This document shows positions 63,601 to 64,000 of a DNA stretch of 64,000 nt, piece after piece. Origin of the DNA: RUG334 sp045599645 (GTDB lineage Bacteria > Muiribacteriota > Ozemobacteria > Ozemobacterales > Ozemobacteraceae); assembly GCA_045599645.1 (NCBI GenBank), contig JAZRWI010000053.1, positions 7,079-71,078 on the forward strand, written 5' to 3'. Each line of letters begins with the position of its first letter. The first letter of the stretch is position 1. Made by a program: the position numbers and the translations under genes. The notes below the pieces were generated by a model that had not been told where the DNA came from, did no database searches, and worked only from the letters and a program-made list of their open reading frames with translations.

Positions 63601-64000
63601 GAAGGTTGCAAGAACTCCGGATATTTCACAGTTTTCAGGTTTATAGCTGTCGATAGTAAGCTTATGAACATACCTGCTGGTAGATTCAGGAGACTGATAA
63701 ATATGTTCATTTGGCTTAGCACCGTCTATAGTAAAATTGGAACCCTGGCTGCTGTCTGAAATAAATGTTAATTCATGAACAACCTGTGGATTAGTAAAGA
63801 CATAAGCATCGTTAGCAGTAATAAAAGAAGAAATCTTTAAATCATCGCAGAAAAGAGCTACTCCGTCACTTGCTACATATTCATATTTTAAGGGTTCTGC
63901 AGCCAGAGAGAAGCTTTCAACACGTTCTTTGATCAAGTCTTCAGGCTTAACAGCAAAAATAGTGAAGACATAATTCAATCTATAAGTCTTGATTACAAAT
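60664..64000 (-). CDS. Type B giant GLUG-repeat lipoprotein, cassette 3, 5' end outside window
   Basis: The reading frame is open to the window edge. Near the edge it encodes FVIKTYRLNYVFTIFAVKPE, matching an internal segment of the other type B proteins, so about 150-200 residues including the signal peptide are missing. The visible 1112 residues include Ig-like units (NTKIVLTSEKEILW, DSVIAIKLSPAIDW), the lead-in ESPYLVSLPMQLDLVRKNLS and about eight GLUG units, two more than its paralogues. It ends ILSSDKLPELVLPEG. A TTG codon at 63978 is internal, not the start. Confidence 0.85.
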   Translation of the reverse strand, partial: FVIKTYRLNYVFTIFAVKPEDLIKERVESFSLAAEPLKYEYVASDGVALFCDDLKISSFITANDAYVFTNPQVVHELTFISDSSQGSNFTIDGAKPNEHIYQSPESTSRYVHKLTIDSYKPENCEISGVLATFSFVLDIKDKELDVLPDNFKVTTTVTTHKNTLFTYEEAFMRRKNIPVEPSYCDVVMIEPNPCENVATNTKIVLTSEKEILWEDAYAEYVKLYDEDNVIASVACTVSADKMELTVTPVKALKYETTYTLALRKGIPVNESNWALGSGTFEFVTIPASFTMASIAVTEESLYRGAYKTNPSFVIDFVKPVANIVEVENAITVMSPEGPIQFSLVFSPENTDATLSFRNELKPDTRYSIIMNKTVKDIENVDIAQFSVLNFTTIPDVLAEIKTPADVTEASIDSVIAIKLSPAIDWNDSCKSLISVTNEDNQALSFNCAYATSTGMLTLTPQTELQYNMNYTITFAEGMMNHASNQKLGASNLTFKTNYKVPGTDFEPEHMLASLAVPAEDYVDASAVPPIITLGARFSVDFKKTPRDLHQAENAIKIYSNYAEATKLSTEWSEDKTKLTFTISQNMASESIRVAFIGDIYDSRNVLIDRFAELRFETTAFAGEGTEESPYLVSLPMQLDLVRKNLSAHYRQVNDIDLTGYVSKITDTYEENGFEPIGYLDISIMMSGLSDPSELVNLLFTGVYDGDNYKIKGFWQRSKDTAVVAGLFGGIVGSDSAIKNVHLDNPGGVISGPIYVSSICCILSKGIISNCSNNIPLEVSDSMWSSALGANAVGGIVCMCEGNIDHCQNNGNITGSDNSLYIGGIVAGFGSLSGESPESLTISNCENTANISAGAEDLGGIVGYGDYYNNSIINCKNSGNIVNSRIASSYDQYSAGIVARFGGNDNVISCVNTGDVTATGGCAAGIIGSDYNSCNVSNCMNTGNIKVLECIEYQECAAGIFSNPNDSETIRSCVNTGDISGYIAAGLCGYLYSAELSNCYTEGSITALNVYDDEEEARMRAGAFVQYVSDYVTITDNFTTKKTMVNGSAITSDDLFGDEPSSSASVLYSYILNNGYADEIKSTSWSTNATWKDSSKWILSSDKLPELVLPEG

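Overview
The window is dominated by one long, co-oriented flagellar and chemotaxis gene block on the + strand (about 6.5-31.9 kb). It is flanked by very large, repetitive surface-protein genes (1-5625 on +, and 40.1-64.0 kb on -). AT-rich DNA, lipoprotein-type signal peptides, two pseudopilin-like genes, a full flagellar export apparatus and a phenylacetate-CoA-ligase/ACT pair suggest a motile, probably anaerobic, diderm bacterium. The flagellar gene order resembles spirochaetes, Thermotogae and Firmicutes. The giant GLUG-repeat lipoproteins and dense intergenic repeats recall little-studied gut/rumen lineages such as Riflebacteria-type genomes. That placement is a guess: no rRNA, tRNA or other phylogenetic marker beyond alaS and ruvX is present to settle it.

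Layout. (1) 1-5625: 5'-truncated giant protein with five tandem Ig-like (SbsA/Big_5-like) double units and a C-terminal GLUG region. (2) 5626-6577: no gene; dispersed repeats, an array of small hairpins anchored by TCGATG, two terminator-like hairpins and a possible flagellar (sigma-28-like) promoter. (3) 6578-31834: fliK, flgD, TIGR02530-type gene, flgE, fliL, fliM, fliN/Y, cheY, fliO, [phenylacetate-CoA ligase + ACT protein], fliP, fliQ, fliR, flhB, flhA, [a MinD-like protein without a P-loop], flhG, flhF, cheA, and a kinase-less HPt-P2-CheW fusion. A strong terminator at 31851-31886 lies between this block and a convergent operon. (4) 39310-31908 (-): a coiled-coil membrane protein, two pseudopilin-like proteins, alaS, ruvX, a DUF6941-like protein and a HEAT-repeat protein, with one small exported-protein gene on +. 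(5) 39.3-40.1 kb: intergenic repeats. (6) 40105-64000 (-): six giant genes arranged as three tandem copies of a two-gene cassette (type B then type A, 27-28 bp apart), with the upstream B gene running off the window.

How it works together. The + block encodes the hook and hook-length control (FlgE, FlgD, FliK), the C-ring switch (FliM, FliN/Y), the type III export gate (FliO/P/Q/R, FlhB, FlhA), placement and number control (FlhF, FlhG and a FlhG-like partner), and the signalling input (CheA, CheY, CheW-type protein). Genes for motA/motB, flbD and flagellin are absent; a long hairpin occupies the flgE-fliL junction, where flbD-motAB sit in several other phyla. The most unusual content is the triplicated B-A lipoprotein cassette with GLUG repeat solenoids of varying length, a gene-conversion-like tract and a duplicated leader, bordered by AATTATGCAT-type repeat arrays in opposed orientations. 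Next come the HPt-P2-CheW fusion and the degenerate FlhG paralogue.
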